A stretch of DNA of 64,000 bases from Apostichopus japonicus (taxonomy: Eukaryota > Echinodermata > Holothuroidea > Aspidochirotida > Stichopodidae), in assembly GCF_037975245.1 (NCBI RefSeq), contig NC_092572.1:32027989-32091988 (forward strand), given 5' to 3'. The notes beneath the pieces are model-generated. The model did no database searches, was not told the DNA's origin, and worked only from the letters and a program-made list of their open reading frames with translations. Numbering within the stretch: position 1 is the first letter of the stretch; each line of letters starts with the position of its first letter. The position numbers were made by a program, and so were the translations under genes. Below, piece after piece: positions 24,247 through 36,299 of the stretch.

Positions 24247-24441
24247 CTACATTTGTTGAATTAATGTGTGCATGAGCCCGACTCCTTTCTTGTCCTTCTC
24301 GTTTTCGCCCATTATGTAACAGGTTCCAGCATCGTTATTGGCTCCTATCAGGGATCTCACCATGCAATCCAACGTTTGATCACACACCGAGTATGGCTCA
24401 GTATGCAGGTGTGAACATTCGCCATTTGTTCCTGCAAGCAT
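24247..24441 (-). other. Unrecognised coding-looking ORF inside the hAT-like element
   Basis: A 64-codon frame starting MLAGTNGECSHLHTEPYSVC with four cysteines overall and balanced codon choice, unlike the low-complexity ORFs around it. It begins right after an AG (ggtcag), with a TGA in frame three codons upstream, so it could be an exon or a captured gene scrap. I recognise no family. No clear donor follows. Confidence 0.25.
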
Positions 24442-24986
24442 CTGACCTCAAATGACCTCTGCACCCCCTACACAACAGGGTTAATATATGGGTCCACAAA
24501 TATAGGCAAGCAGGTGCCTGCGGACCCTCACATTCTCATATTTCGTAAGCTCCTAACCTGTCAACCTCAGACCAAGGCAACACATTGCAGTACCCTCCCT
24601 TCTCACAGTCATGTAGCTCGCGAAGCGGACGTGTATATCCGCTGGTATGGCGTGAGCACTGACACATTCAATGTAAATATCGACACATGTTGTGATGGCG
24701 CGGGTTACGACTTCGATACCCGACGTTCAAGAATAAACTTTTTCATTTTTTCGCAGCTCATTTGAAGAAAATACGAATTGCTGTGCTTCTTTGTCCTTAT
24801 GAAAAACCAACTCAGATGATGGAAGTTGAATATAACAAAATATATATATATTTTTTTACCAACCCAAATCTCAGATGGGGGGGGGGGGCACTCGGGGGGC
24901 ACTAGGTTTTCCAGGGGGGCACGTGCCCCCACCCCCACCCCCCCCCCCCCCCCCCGGCCCCCCTTGGCGACGCCACTGGTTGGAAC

Positions 24987-25552
24987 ACAGTTTCGTGTAA
25001 ATTCGTTTAAGTTTCATTTAAACGTAGTTTACAAATCATCTTTAACTAAATCGTTTAGTATTTAACGTAAAGGGAATTATGATATTTAACAAGAGAATGG
25101 GTGTAATGAATACGGATATCGATATTAGGCCAATATATTTGTAGTTAAAACACACATTATATTTGTTTTGGCAAGTATAAGTTATTTCTAGATCACAAAT
25201 AGCAAATGTCATCATGTGGTTTTCTATCTACAGATTAAGTATATAGGAACTTCGTTGTTGCACAGCGTTGGCTGCAATAAACACCCGAGGAAATAGCTTT
25301 TTGTATCTTTAGTTGTAAAGAATGAAAAGTTCAAAAAGTAACAACTTCTTTCAAGTATGAAGCCTGTAATTTATGACTTACTGTTTTTAAAGTAATTTAG
25401 TAAACGAGTGTACTTATATGGAGGAGGTCAACGGGACAGTGGTTTGACGACCCTTTGCAAATTTATGAAAAAGTTTCCTAAAAAAAACATACGTACGAAC
25501 TTCATCCAAGAAAGAAGCATTCGCAAGCAAAGACTATAAAATATGCTGATAA
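24987..25552. other. Non-coding stretch
   Basis: AT-rich sequence between the hAT-like element and the 3' end of the retrotransposon. Nothing recognisable is seen. Confidence 0.6.
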
Positions 25553-26910
25553 TAAAGTAAAGTAAAGTAAAATTTATTGATATCAATCATAAAATGAAGA
25601 CATAATAAAATGGAATCCGCAGCTTAAAAATATGCAAAATATATATACAAAACTATGATAAAAATTTCATCTAGTAATGTGACAATTCAAAAGCTTTATA
25701 CTCCTCGGTAAAAAAAGAATGTCTAAAGCGTTCAGTACGCATACGAGGTAGGGTACACAACCTACGTGGAGTGGTATTATACTTATGGAGAGGTTTGTCA
25801 GGATCACTCAAAATCCCTCTTACATACTGAAGTACAATATCTTCAATGTAATGATCATCTACAGAATAAAACTTTCTGAAATGTCTGTTAATCAAATTGA
25901 GTTGTGTCTTGAAACAGGAAGAGAGCCACACAGGAGCACAATAGACCATGAGTGAAAGCACCATGGAACGGAAGAGCCAAAGCTGTTGCTCATATTCTAG
26001 ACCAAATCCTCCCAACCTATAAATAAAATATAGCCGCTGCTTTATTTTCGCAAGTGTTGAGCCTATATGAGAGTCCCAAGTGAGAGTATGATTAAAAATG
26101 AGTCCTAAATATTTAAAATCTGACACAATCTCAACCTCACTATCATTAATTATAACTGGATCATGCATCTGAACTGAACGGAAATCAACAATTAATTCCT
26201 TGGTCTTGGAGCTGTTAATAAAAAGGTAATTGGGTTTTACACCACGCTACAGTCTCCGCAATAGCTGTGTGGTAATTGACAATGATCTGTGGATATTTAT
26301 CATTACACAAACCAACAATATCCGTATCATCTGCATATTTTGTAATGTAAACATTTTCATAAAGTGTGGACAAGGATTCAGTATAAACGGCAAACAGCAA
26401 AGGTGATAAACAACACCCTTGTGGGACACCAGTATTAGTGACAATATATTCACTGCTGACCCCATGATCCCCATCACAGTATACATATTGAGTTCTGTTG
26501 AATAAATAGTGATACAGCAATGAAATGATGTTCTTGTTTACATGAGCATCTAACGTACGAAGTAAGTTCGAATTGCTAAGAGTGTTAAATGCGGAGCTAA
26601 AGTCCATAAAACAAACCCTGGCAAAATTACCGACAGTGTCCACATGTTGGCGTAGAACTGTATCCAACAGCAAACACGCATCCACAGTTGATCTTCCACT
26701 GCGGTACTCATGCGAACTGATACATATCCAATGATGGAATACATTCTATGATATCAGTGCGAATAAGCTTCTCGAAACATTTCATAATGACACAAGTCAA
26801 AGCAATGGGCCGGTAGTCCTTCTTTTCCACTGGGTGAGGCATTTTCATCAATGGGATAATCTTACTTCGTTTCCAGTCATTAGGAATGTATCCACTTTTA
26901 TAACATTGAG
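25553..26910 (-). mobile_element. 5'-truncated non-LTR retrotransposon (CR1/L2/Rex-like)
   Basis: On the minus strand this is the 3' part of a LINE: reverse transcriptase core, C-terminal region, short 3' UTR, and a terminal (TTTAC)n microsatellite (25553-25573) of the kind that ends CR1/L2-type elements instead of poly-A. It is truncated within the RT domain. At its 5' end the last 63 bp are repeated as a perfect inverted copy (26911-26973). No target duplication was identified. The clade call rests on the RT motifs and the 3' end and is approximate. Confidence 0.85.
25671..26905 (-). pseudogene. Reverse transcriptase fragment with at least two frameshifts
   Basis: RT catalyses cDNA synthesis for LINE transposition. 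Reading from the right, an N-terminal piece has KSKIIPLMKMPHPVEKKDYR and PIALT (about 26770-26890). A frame break follows near 26706. The core then has FMDFSSAFN (motif A, about 26595), TGVPQGCCLSPLLF (motif B, about 26410) and YADDT (catalytic motif C, about 26330). A second break near 26225-26235, consistent with one extra C, shifts into the last frame with KYLGLIFNHTLTWDSH and a C-terminal tail ending in the stop at 25671. Catalytic Asp residues are kept but the frame is not, so it is a dead copy. Upstream ORF1 and the endonuclease are missing. Confidence 0.9.
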
Positions 26911-26973
26911 TGTTATAAAAGTGGATACATTCCTAATGACTGGAAACGAAGTAAGATTATCCCATTGATGAAA
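26843..26973. repeat. Perfect 63-bp inverted repeat with 5-nt loop
   Basis: 26843-26905 and 26911-26973 are exact reverse complements separated by ttgag. Both arms are RT-coding sequence of the LINE. It marks the 5' truncation point of that copy. Confidence 0.97.
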
Positions 26974-28167
26974 GTAATAATATGACGTCAAACTGATACC
27001 ATTGATAGCTATACAATCCTCTTACACCAGCAGTCACGTTCTCAACCCTAAAGCGCTGCACCTCCTTTTAGTCTTAGTGATGAACTCGCAATTGCAGTCA
27101 TTATATTGAGTAACGTAATAGAAATAGAACCGAAGGTACCAGCGAGAAGACTTCGAACGAACGCCTTGAAAATACGGCCGACATATCTTTGCACCACGAG
27201 CATAATTTTTAACAATAATAATGTCATGATTAAAAAGGAAAATTAAATAAATTAAACTTAACAGGAGTTAATCATCATAACTGCTCTCATCATCAAAATG
27301 GAAATAACGTTCGACAATTACCTCTGTCAACTAAATGCAGTGGTTACAAGCCTATGTAAGTCTATATTGGGATACGCTTAGAGATATGTATGTTCTGTTT
27401 TTATAGATAACGCTGATGGAACACTGTTGATATAGGATCTCTCTGATATTGATTTGCAAATAAGTTTGATACTTCAACAACGTCATATTATCGATGGTTC
27501 AATCATATAACATCAATAATATATCAAATTCTTTAGAAGCAGTATATGAGTAAAGAAGGGGAAATGTCCTTAAATTCGCGCATGCGTTAATGGTTGCTGT
27601 TTAATCCCTGTAAAAGGATTAAAAATATCATCAATTATTTTATAACGGTACAATTAAATATAAACCTAGGGATTTATATTTTGACCATGACAGCAATTTA
27701 TATTCAATAGTGGTATAGTCAATTCTGATAATTAAAGGAATTATGAAAATTGGTCAAGAAATTTTGAAGAGAAAAAGGAAAAAATAAAGGTAGGTATAAA
27801 CTACAGTGGTGCTTTAAACATATCAATGGAAATCAAATCTACAATAATTGTACTAGCCTGGACATTATATCTTCATGCAGAAAGTTTGCTAATACCATTA
27901 GTGAAGAGATTATTTAGATCAAACTATTGACGGTAGTTACTTAACTCCCTTGAATTACGTAAAACAATGAACGACGATTAATTTCATTAGCGTAACATAG
28001 TTCGTTTGAAACAAAGTTTAAATCGTTTGTAACATGAAGTTAGGTTTGGCTCTGATTTAGAAAACAAGAAACGAATTTTTTTATCGGAAATAATGACTAA
28101 TTTACTTTAATTACGCACAGGTGAGGGTGTATTTGTTCTGGTTCTGGGTTTTCAACGCAAATGATAG
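26974..28167. other. Non-coding stretch
   Basis: AT-rich with no repeat unit, ORF or exon that I can support. Confidence 0.6.
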
Positions 28168-28784
28168 ACAATGGCCATGGACGTCGCTAGAGGGGGGGGG
28201 GGGGTGGGGATGTCTCACACCCTAATCTTGGTAAAACTGACGATAGTTGGAAAATTTGAGTGCCACAATCGGAAATTCCGACTGTCACACTCTAATTTTC
28301 ATGTATTCTTGCAATTTGTGAGTGACCTAAAACTTTCGGTCAAAATTGACCTTCAATCAGTCATATTTACCACGTTTCCTTGTCAAATTGAGAAATTGTA
28401 TCTCGCGATTCTTATACTCCACCATACAAAACTTCGTATGATTTTGAAATACTCTAAAAACAAATGCCTAATAGGTCTACTGTACAACATTCGCCAGCTT
28501 CAATTCGGATAATTTATGTATTTATTTTGCTTTTTGGTGGGTTGACCCTGTTCGCTAGCTTCAAGTAAGTTCAGGATACACATTGTCTCTATGGTATACA
28601 ATTAAAACCATCAGGAAGATATGAATATTTAGTGCGCTGAGGATGGAGCTAGCGCTTTAACCCCTGATCATTAAAACACCCAATGCTAATCTACGGATAT
28701 ATATGAAAACCTTTTCCCCATAAGGTGACATTTTTCAATAAATTGTGTAGATAACAAGATAAAATCTTATCAAAAATCAGAAAA

Positions 28785-29045
28785 ATATTGGATTGCTCAG
28801 TTGCTAAAACTGAGCAATTAAAAAATTTTCTACAAAATGTTTAATTGACAACTTATCTTATCTCGTCCATTGGACAGTTTTTGGCAAAATGTTCAATTGT
28901 TCACTTCACTCCAACTGAGCATTTGAAATTTTTCTGCACAATGTTTAATTGACAACTTATCGTATCTCGCCAACTCAACATTTTTCTGCAAAATGTTTAA
29001 TTATTCACTTCATTCCAAATGCTCAGTTGGAATGAAGTGAACAAT
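28785..29045. repeat. Diverged internal repeats ending in a 15-bp-arm hairpin
   Basis: Motifs aaaatgtttaattgacaacttatc and ttcacttcattccaa recur two to three times. The last unit is followed by its inverse (29006-29043, ttcacttcattccaa with ttggaatgaagtgaa, 8-nt loop). Confidence 0.75.
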
Positions 29046-29249
29046 TTAATTTTTTTTCATGATGAGTGATAAATAGCCCCACAAGCCCAAAGAAAATAAT
29101 ATTAAGCGCGCCGGGAAAAAGCACTGTATATTTTGGTATTTCACTCTGTCGTCGAATATAGTTTGTTGAAAAAAAGTTTTCCCCTTTGTTACATTAACAT
29201 AGCTTTTGTAGTCAGTAGTCTATGTAGCCTTCAAGCAGATAACTATACT

Positions 29250-29622
29250 CATAGGCGTAGGAGCCCAATTGATCTGGGAGGGCTGTAACGAGTTGCCCGA
29301 AAATACAACCAAAATTTTTCGCGCGCTCCGTGAGCGCTCAACATGTTAATGTTTTTTACATCGGTTTTTACATCGCATGCCAATAACATACAATCATTTG
29401 CCGTGTTATTACCCTTCCATATTGGTTACAATTATTGGGGGAGTCGTTACAATAATAATGGTAATAATAATATCAGTTTAACCATTGAAAAACACATTAC
29501 AAATTATTTTTCTTTCAGTAGGTGCCCGAAAAATTCTCATCATATTGCCCGAATTTTAACAACAAAATTTGGTCGGGGTGGGGGGCTGCAGCCCCCCCAG
29601 CGCCCCGCCTCCTACACCTATG
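29250..29622 (+). mobile_element. Family-B MITE nested in family F, exact duplication ACTATACT
   Basis: Ends CATAGGCGTAGGAG and inverted CTCCTACACCTATG. ACTATACT occurs on both sides (29242-29249 and 29623-29630), an exact 8-bp duplication. The homologous place in the other family-F copy (about 48775-48815, minus strand) reads straight through without the element, so that copy is an empty site. Confidence 0.92.
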
Positions 29623-29889
29623 ACTATACTCAGTTGCTTAAACAGAGTGATTAATCAGTTTGTGAAGTGAGAAACAGGGGTACGAATATCCGAAAAAAGT
29701 TCGGAACAAAAATGCAGTCACGAAAGATGGGGTGTCTGACTGACACTGACCGTATCGTTGACGAGTTGTGCAAGGGGGGGGGGGTACAAGGCAGCAGTCG
29801 GCATTTTCTGGCTCCAAAACCCATCCAGTTGGAATTTCAGCCACTACACCCCCCAATCATCAGCCCTTAGCTACGCCCCTGACAATGAC

Positions 29890-32800
29890 TGCGCTAAATA
29901 ATTCCCCCTCTATCAAAAAAGTGAAGGAATATTGTCTTACAATGCACCTTTTTTCGGGCGGGGTAGACTGGGGGTGGTGATTGACCATCGGAGGATGTTC
30001 AAAACGTTATTTTAACCACAGAACAATTTAGGCTGTTAATTGTTAAGCCGCTTTTTCTTAATTTTTGACCGGTATCAGCGGTGTGTTTGTTTCCTCTCCG
30101 ATCGATATATCAGGAAAGGCGATTGAAATTAAAATTAACAGCTACTGCCATGTTATTGTTTACATCCGGGGATACGTTTGCTGGTATTTGATTTATTATA
30201 CTTACTTATAACAAATGTCAAATATAAGTTGCTTCTTTTTAAAAAAAAAAATCAAGCTGGCCTACTTCAAGTTTTTTTAATTCTGGGTTGTGTTTCTGGT
30301 TGTTGATGTGACAAATAACCAAGGTCTTTGACTTTGAGAAGTAAATTGTTGTACGTGTTTAACCTAGTACCGTTTATTCCAGTTTATTAATATTAACATA
30401 TATTTTCAATTGGAATGTGTACTCACGTGAGTTGACGAGGGGTCAACGGGACAATACTTTTATCTTCCAATATCTGTTATCTCCAAAGCTTTCGGGAAGT
30501 CAGTTAGGTAAAATTACCTACAAATTTAACCACCTGATAAGAACTATCGTTATGCTGTAGTTTAAAGTACATCCCGGTATACAACCTAAGTGATCCTCTC
30601 GAAAAATTAAATAATCCTTCACAAGGAATCATTTTCTCAGCTCACGAAAAGATGAAGGTCTCTGAAAACTATTGATCCTGAATTCATGGTACATCACTTT
30701 GGATTACGAAATCATTGCAAAATATTCACAAACATTTCCATGGATGTAGAGCACGACGAGAATGTTGCAGTGTCTTATTGATGCCTTTGAAGTAAATATT
30801 ATTTAACTGAACACTATCACCAGCAGTCCCCGTACGTCCAATTGCTAGTGTTGGATTTTATGCACGCACGAGCAAAACGAGCCTATTCAAGCTATCTTAA
30901 TACAATACTGTATGACTAACAGAGCATCTCTCCCTGGATTGTTCACAGAGCTAAGGCCACGTGCGGTTTCTTCTCATTCAGAATGGGATTTACTCGTATT
31001 GTTATGCTAATCTTACCGGATGTTTACTCGCATGTCGAAATTATTCCTGAATCACGTGTATGGCAAAGCAAAATACCCACTAATGATATATTCCAGTTTG
31101 ATTCTGCCGAAAAAATTGGATCAATGCTCAATGCCGGTCTTGTTTTGAACCGGTACTCCAGGTTTTACAACTGAAAATTAAAGCTTATAGTCAATAAAAT
31201 TGGATTATCGGTTAAAATTTGACCGATTGACTGGTTAATAATCGGAGTTTTTCATTGTTAATCAAGGTTTTTGTTTGCCGACTTGTATCCATACATGCCA
31301 AATGTCCACAACGAGCAATATTTCGAAAGTCATCATGTTTAAATTATGTACATAAAAACAAGTTTGGCCTCTAACTCCCATCATAAACATATCGTTCAAA
31401 CGAATGGTTGAGCTATAACTAAATTCAGCCTGTAAATGTTTAGTTATATTCACAACGTTAACGAAATGAAATCAGTTATAATCTCTCAAAATTTCCACGC
31501 CCCCAACCTCCAAGGAGTGGAAATAGCTTTTACGGTAGTAAGCTGTATATTACTCTGATTCCACCTTTGTTTCTCTTGATGTTTATATCTATGTCATTTT
31601 GTTCTTTGAATATTTATTATTCTGAACATCAACAACTAATGAACGTCTGGGCGGCCCTTCTAATCTCAGATAAACATGGATGATTAAAGTTTCGAGGTTT
31701 CCAGTTCATCTTACTTCTTCAAAGGATTTAATCTAGAAAAAAACAGCTGGGTGAGGACAGGTTACAAGCTTTGTGTACTTTATTAATTACTCTCATTAAC
31801 CGACTTCAATCAGAATACCTTAATTTGATTAATTGCAATCTAATTTTGAAATTCTCTGAAGATTTTGGTTAACAATGTTTCCAGCCAACCCCCAAAAGAG
31901 GGGTAAAATATACTTTACATATACTCCAACAATGTTTTATTTTTGTTTATAGTAAGATATTGAACCGAACGTAGCCCAGCACTACAGGTAAACAATGGAA
32001 CTTAACCACACCAATACATCCATCCCTCCCCCTTCCATTCCCCCTTCTCTCCATTTTAATCTCCCCTTGAAATATATATGGTGATGCATATCTTACACAC
32101 TAACAGTTGATCATGACGTCATATATGCTAATGATTCAAAATTCCCAACACCAATTCACTTCTCAGCAAAGCAACTAAATTTCACTTGTGCTAAACTTGA
32201 GCTTAAGTTCGTCTTATTCATTATCGTGTTTATTATCAGTGGGTGGTCTTATTAAACACTGACGTAAAAATAAGATCAGCCAGTTTCCCAGTCATATGTT
32301 CTCGTTATACAACCAAATACTCCTAATCGTCGTGCAAATAGAGAGAGCCCTTCGTTTTGTCAATCTTGAACTTTGATGTGCGTTCGATTGTATTTGTTTA
32401 TTAATTTAATGGTTATTTTCAGTACGTTGATTAATTAAACACATAAAGTATTAACTATGGGAACATATCATTACCCTATATCACTGAACTTTATATCAAT
32501 CTGACAATATCGTTTGCTAATAGAATGAACCGCTGCAATATGTCAGCTTGCGGTATACTATAAACTGCGATGCTAACGAGAGATATATATATATATATCT
32601 CTTGCACTGCAGACCTCAAAGTCGCACCATGAAGGATACAATAAGCCAATTACTCAGGCATAGAAATGAAACGATACATAAATTAAGTTGTGAGACACTA
32701 AATATTCTGCTTGAATTACAGATAAAAACAAGTCTTTGGAGCAGCTAAACAGTTCTAAACATATTCTAGTTTGGTTTGAATGACATCAAATGATATTCGA

Positions 32801-34607
32801 ACTTACGAAACTGTAGGTTATAGATATAGTTTATACATACTATCTACCGGTTTCACTTAATTTATGTCGAAGGTCATCTGAGGTCAGGCGGGACCAACAC
32901 ATGTTTCTAGAAAAGATTGGGATTAACTTGAAGAGAAAGTTTAAATTTAAGGCTCGCAGAACGATAGCGACACTTTTTTCTTAATCTCAACCGCAACTTT
33001 ACCTGCCTCACCTATTTTACCGGAGAGTTACTGTATAGCCATAAACTTATGTGTGACCTTGACGCAGGACAGGAAAAGAGTCAGAGGTTGAAATGACAAG
33101 ATAGTACATAGACTACATGTTACACAGAGATAACACTGTTGACAATATTTATCTGATTAGTTTTCTTTTATTGCTTCCATTGACATTACAATATCAATAC
33201 ATATAAATAATTTCATTATACGATTCTACGATATGAACTTATGATATATTAACATATAGATGGGATAAATTGATTGTAATTGTATCACAATGATAGACTA
33301 GGATCGCCTCAAAGGGAACAAGTGTGTTTGGTTGCAAAATTTATATATTTGTACAAACATGCAGAGAAAGGAAGATACCAAGTACAATAAAAAGGAAAGG
33401 AATAATTATTTCTTTGGGAATATCTAATATCATAAACAGATACTGCAACGCAATGATTTCTTCCATATTTATCTGTTAGTCGGTGTTTGTATAGTAAATG
33501 TACCTATATTCAGTTATGCGGGACGGGGGTTGAGTAATATTGGTAAACGTTATGGCTTAATAACATCTAATTGCGTTAATGCAAATACGACAAAAAACTG
33601 AATTACAATGAATAGATCATGGATATTCATTAATCATCAACCAGTCCCATTAATAAGAAGAAGCAAAATAATGATACAAGAAGAATGAAAGATATGTATG
33701 GAGAGCCGATCATCGCATTTAAGGTTACTGTTAAATATACAGAACATTATCTTCGTTACTAATATGTTAAAGTCTTACTATAATACGTCAAAGTCACATG
33801 TTCCTATTGTCTTTAAAGCAACATCATTAGAGAACAAAATAATGGAACAAAAACTGAATTAAAAACAAAACATGTCATTGTTATCAATTAGTGTCATCTC
33901 TTAGACAATGTTTTAGTATGATTTTGAGTAACACAATCAATGGTATAACGGTAGACAGCCAGTCATTGTTATTATAACATTTAACAATTTTCTTTTAATA
34001 TTCACTATATTACGCGTGAGTAATATCAAAGATTGATTCATAAAATAGAAATAGGAGTAACGAAAGGAAGCAACTAAATCTTAAAAGAAAGTAAAATTAA
34101 TAAATGGATGAAGTAGAATGCAATCTAATAATTAATTACTAAATATAACAATAATTAATAATTAAGTAAGTATTAGATGCAGTCTTAGAAATGTTATAAA
34201 TCGAAGGAAAATATTGGCATATAAAGAAATAAAAAGAACATCTGAAATAAAATGAAGCCAGTAGAATCATTTATAAAGTGCATTAAAATAACAATGAAAG
34301 AATAACATGAAGAGTATATACTACACAGAGCCGATCTTTGTATTTATGAATTACTTGATATATACATAATATTATCAGCTTCACTACGACGAAATTATGT
34401 AATGCTAAAAGAATAACTTGTTAAAGTTCTGCTCATATACCTTATTAAAGTAGACTGTTAATGAAGCAATTAATGAAGACAAATGTAAAATTTCAAAACT
34501 TATTCAAATCTACGAGTTTTGTATCTTTACAAATATGCAAGGAAACGGTATCTCCAAAATTAAAATAATTTTTTGTCAAATGCGTACGTGACCAAATGTG
34601 ACTTGCT
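29890..34607. other. Long AT-rich intergenic stretch
   Basis: No supported gene. A 63-codon plus-strand ORF at 30983-31174 starts one base after an acceptor-like ctcattcag, but two frames are open there and no donor or family match follows, so it is not called. Short A- and AT-runs are common. Confidence 0.5.
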
Positions 34608-35362
34608 CATCGATAGTTTACCTCTCACATAATATTACAATGATCGATAGCTTACCTATCATATCATATTCAAATGATCGATAGTTTACCTATCATGTAA
34701 TATTAATATAATTGATAGCTTACCTATCACATAATATTAATATGATTGATAGCTTACCTATCATATCATATTCAAATGATCGATAGTTTACCTATCACAT
34801 AATATTAAATATGACAAATAGTTAACCTATCACATTATATTAAAACGATCGATAGTTTACCTATCATATAATATTAAAATGATCAATAGTTTACCTTTCA
34901 TATAACATTAAATATGATCGATAGCTTACCTATCATATCATATTCAAATGATCGATAGTTTACCTATCATGTAATATTAATATGATTGATAGCTTACCTA
35001 TCACATAATATTAATATGATTGATAGCTTACCTATCATATCATATTACAATGATCGTTAGCTTACCTATCACATAATATTACAATGATCGTTAGCTTACC
35101 TATCACATAATATTAAATATGATCGATAGTTAACCTATTACATTATATTAAAATGATCGATAGCTTACCTATCATATACTATTAAATATGATCGTTAGCT
35201 TACCTATCACATAATATCAAATATGATAGATAGTTAACCTATCATATAATATTAAAATGATCAATAGTTTACCTTTCATATAACATTAAATATGATCGAT
35301 AGCTTACCTATCATGTAATATCACAATGATCGATATCTTACCTATCACATAACATTAAAATA
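34608..35362 (+). repeat. 34-bp satellite-like array, 22 copies
   Basis: Units of 34-35 bp begin gatcgatagtttacctatca and end in an AT-rich tatta-aat segment. Each unit contains GATAG and CTATC 4-6 nt apart, a small inverted repeat. Blocks of neighbouring variants recur in the same order (units 2-5 match 10-13, and 8-10 match 19-21), showing multi-unit duplication. It lies in the interval between the two NLR genes. Confidence 0.95.
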
Positions 35363-35727
35363 ATCGTTGCTTTGATTCCCCTTAAGTCTCACAAACAAGT
35401 TGAAACTTTAAAAGATGCAGTAAACTAAAACACTTTAAGGAAAAATTGAAATGAAAAGTGAAACACAGAGAGCATACCATTGCATATAAGGCTTACTTAA
35501 TGTACAGAACTTTATAAGCATTAATTATCATAATCAAACTTGTTAAATTATGTAAGCTCACGTGATCATATTGTCTTAAAAATCTAAGGCTTTACTTAGG
35601 ACTATAATAACAACGTAGGGTAAATGAAGCCGATAAAATATTAACAAGAGCTCAACGGTCATTATGGTTCCTTGGTAGGTGAATATTAAAGTGTTTTATG
35701 GCATCACTCATATCATAATATTTATGC

Positions 35728-36295
35728 CTACATGTACCAGCTACTAACCAACAACTGTATTCCAAGTTTGGATACAATCAGATATACTTAAAGGTTTTAG
35801 AGTTCTTGCAATAAAAAATGTTGGCCCTTACCGAAAATTGGGCCCAATAAAATTTTTCCCTCAAATGGTCAAAAAAATATTGCGCCCACAAATTCGGGCC
35901 CAAAGAACTTGTCCCAAAATGCATTTGAGTTGAAAATAAAAGTTAAACCCTGCCGGCAAAAAATGGGCCCGGAATTATTGGTGTCCAGATGGCCTACATG
36001 TAGCAGCTATTAACCAACGTTTACCAACGTTTAGCCTCAACCCGACTGAAGGTTGCGGTGTTGTTGCAATGGAGAAAAAAATGTGGGCTCAGATGGTCCC
36101 AAAATATTGGGCCCCAAAAATTCGGGCCCAGAGAAGTTGCCTCAAAATGCATTTTAGTTGGAAATAAAATTTGGTTCCACCAGCTCAAAAATGGGTCCGG
36201 ATTTTTTTGGAGCCCAAACATTAACTAGCAACTGTATACCAAGTTTGGCTGCAATCCGACTTCGGGTTGCGGAGTTATTGCAATGTAAAAACGTT
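35728..36295 (+). repeat. About 250-bp tandem repeat with GGGCCC motifs
   Basis: Two full units and a partial third begin near cctacatgta, each carrying a taccaa(c/g)tttgg-like block, a ttgcaat block, and several gggcccaa/attcgggccc palindromes. Downstream to 36490 the sequence is Ca-rich with acgcacacatacacgc. No coding sense is seen. Confidence 0.85.
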
Positions 36296-36299
36296 TGAC

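Larger units (their letters stand above)
23244..24978. mobile_element. hAT-like element, 1735 bp, CAGTGGCG termini
   Basis: Ends CAGTGGCG and inverted CGCCACTG are flanked by GTTTGAAC (23236-23243) and GTTGGAAC (24979-24986), an 8-bp duplication with one mismatch. It includes a nested family-D-like element (23373-24046) and long G- and C-runs. A coding-looking minus-strand segment at 24247-24441 lies inside. No hAT transposase signature was recognised. Confidence 0.8.
28176..29881 (+). mobile_element. Family-F hAT-like element, copy 1
   Basis: Left end CATGGACGTCGCTAG and inverted right end TTAGCTACGCCCCTG match the ends of the minus-strand copy at 48211-50603 (CAGGGACGT...). Flanks ACAATGGC (28168-28175) and ACAATGAC (29882-29889) are an 8-bp duplication with one mismatch. 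It carries a 35-bp palindrome at 28258-28292, a set of internal repeats at 28785-29045, and a nested family-B element at 29250-29622. The 113-codon ORF at 28171-28512 has counterparts in the other copy but only as pieces in shifted frames, so I do not call it a gene. Confidence 0.85.

Noticed and set aside
24660-24735. tRNA-like or SINE promoter box (ggcgcgggttacgacttcgatacccg)
   Set aside because: The B-box match is poor, no A box is found at proper spacing and there is no cloverleaf.
28171-28512. 113-codon ORF at the start of family-F copy 1
   Set aside because: Similar residues occur in copy 2 only as pieces in different frames, so the frame is not maintained and the match reflects shared DNA.
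30983-31174. 63-codon plus-strand ORF after an acceptor-like site
   Set aside because: Two frames are open over the same stretch, no donor follows and I recognise no family.
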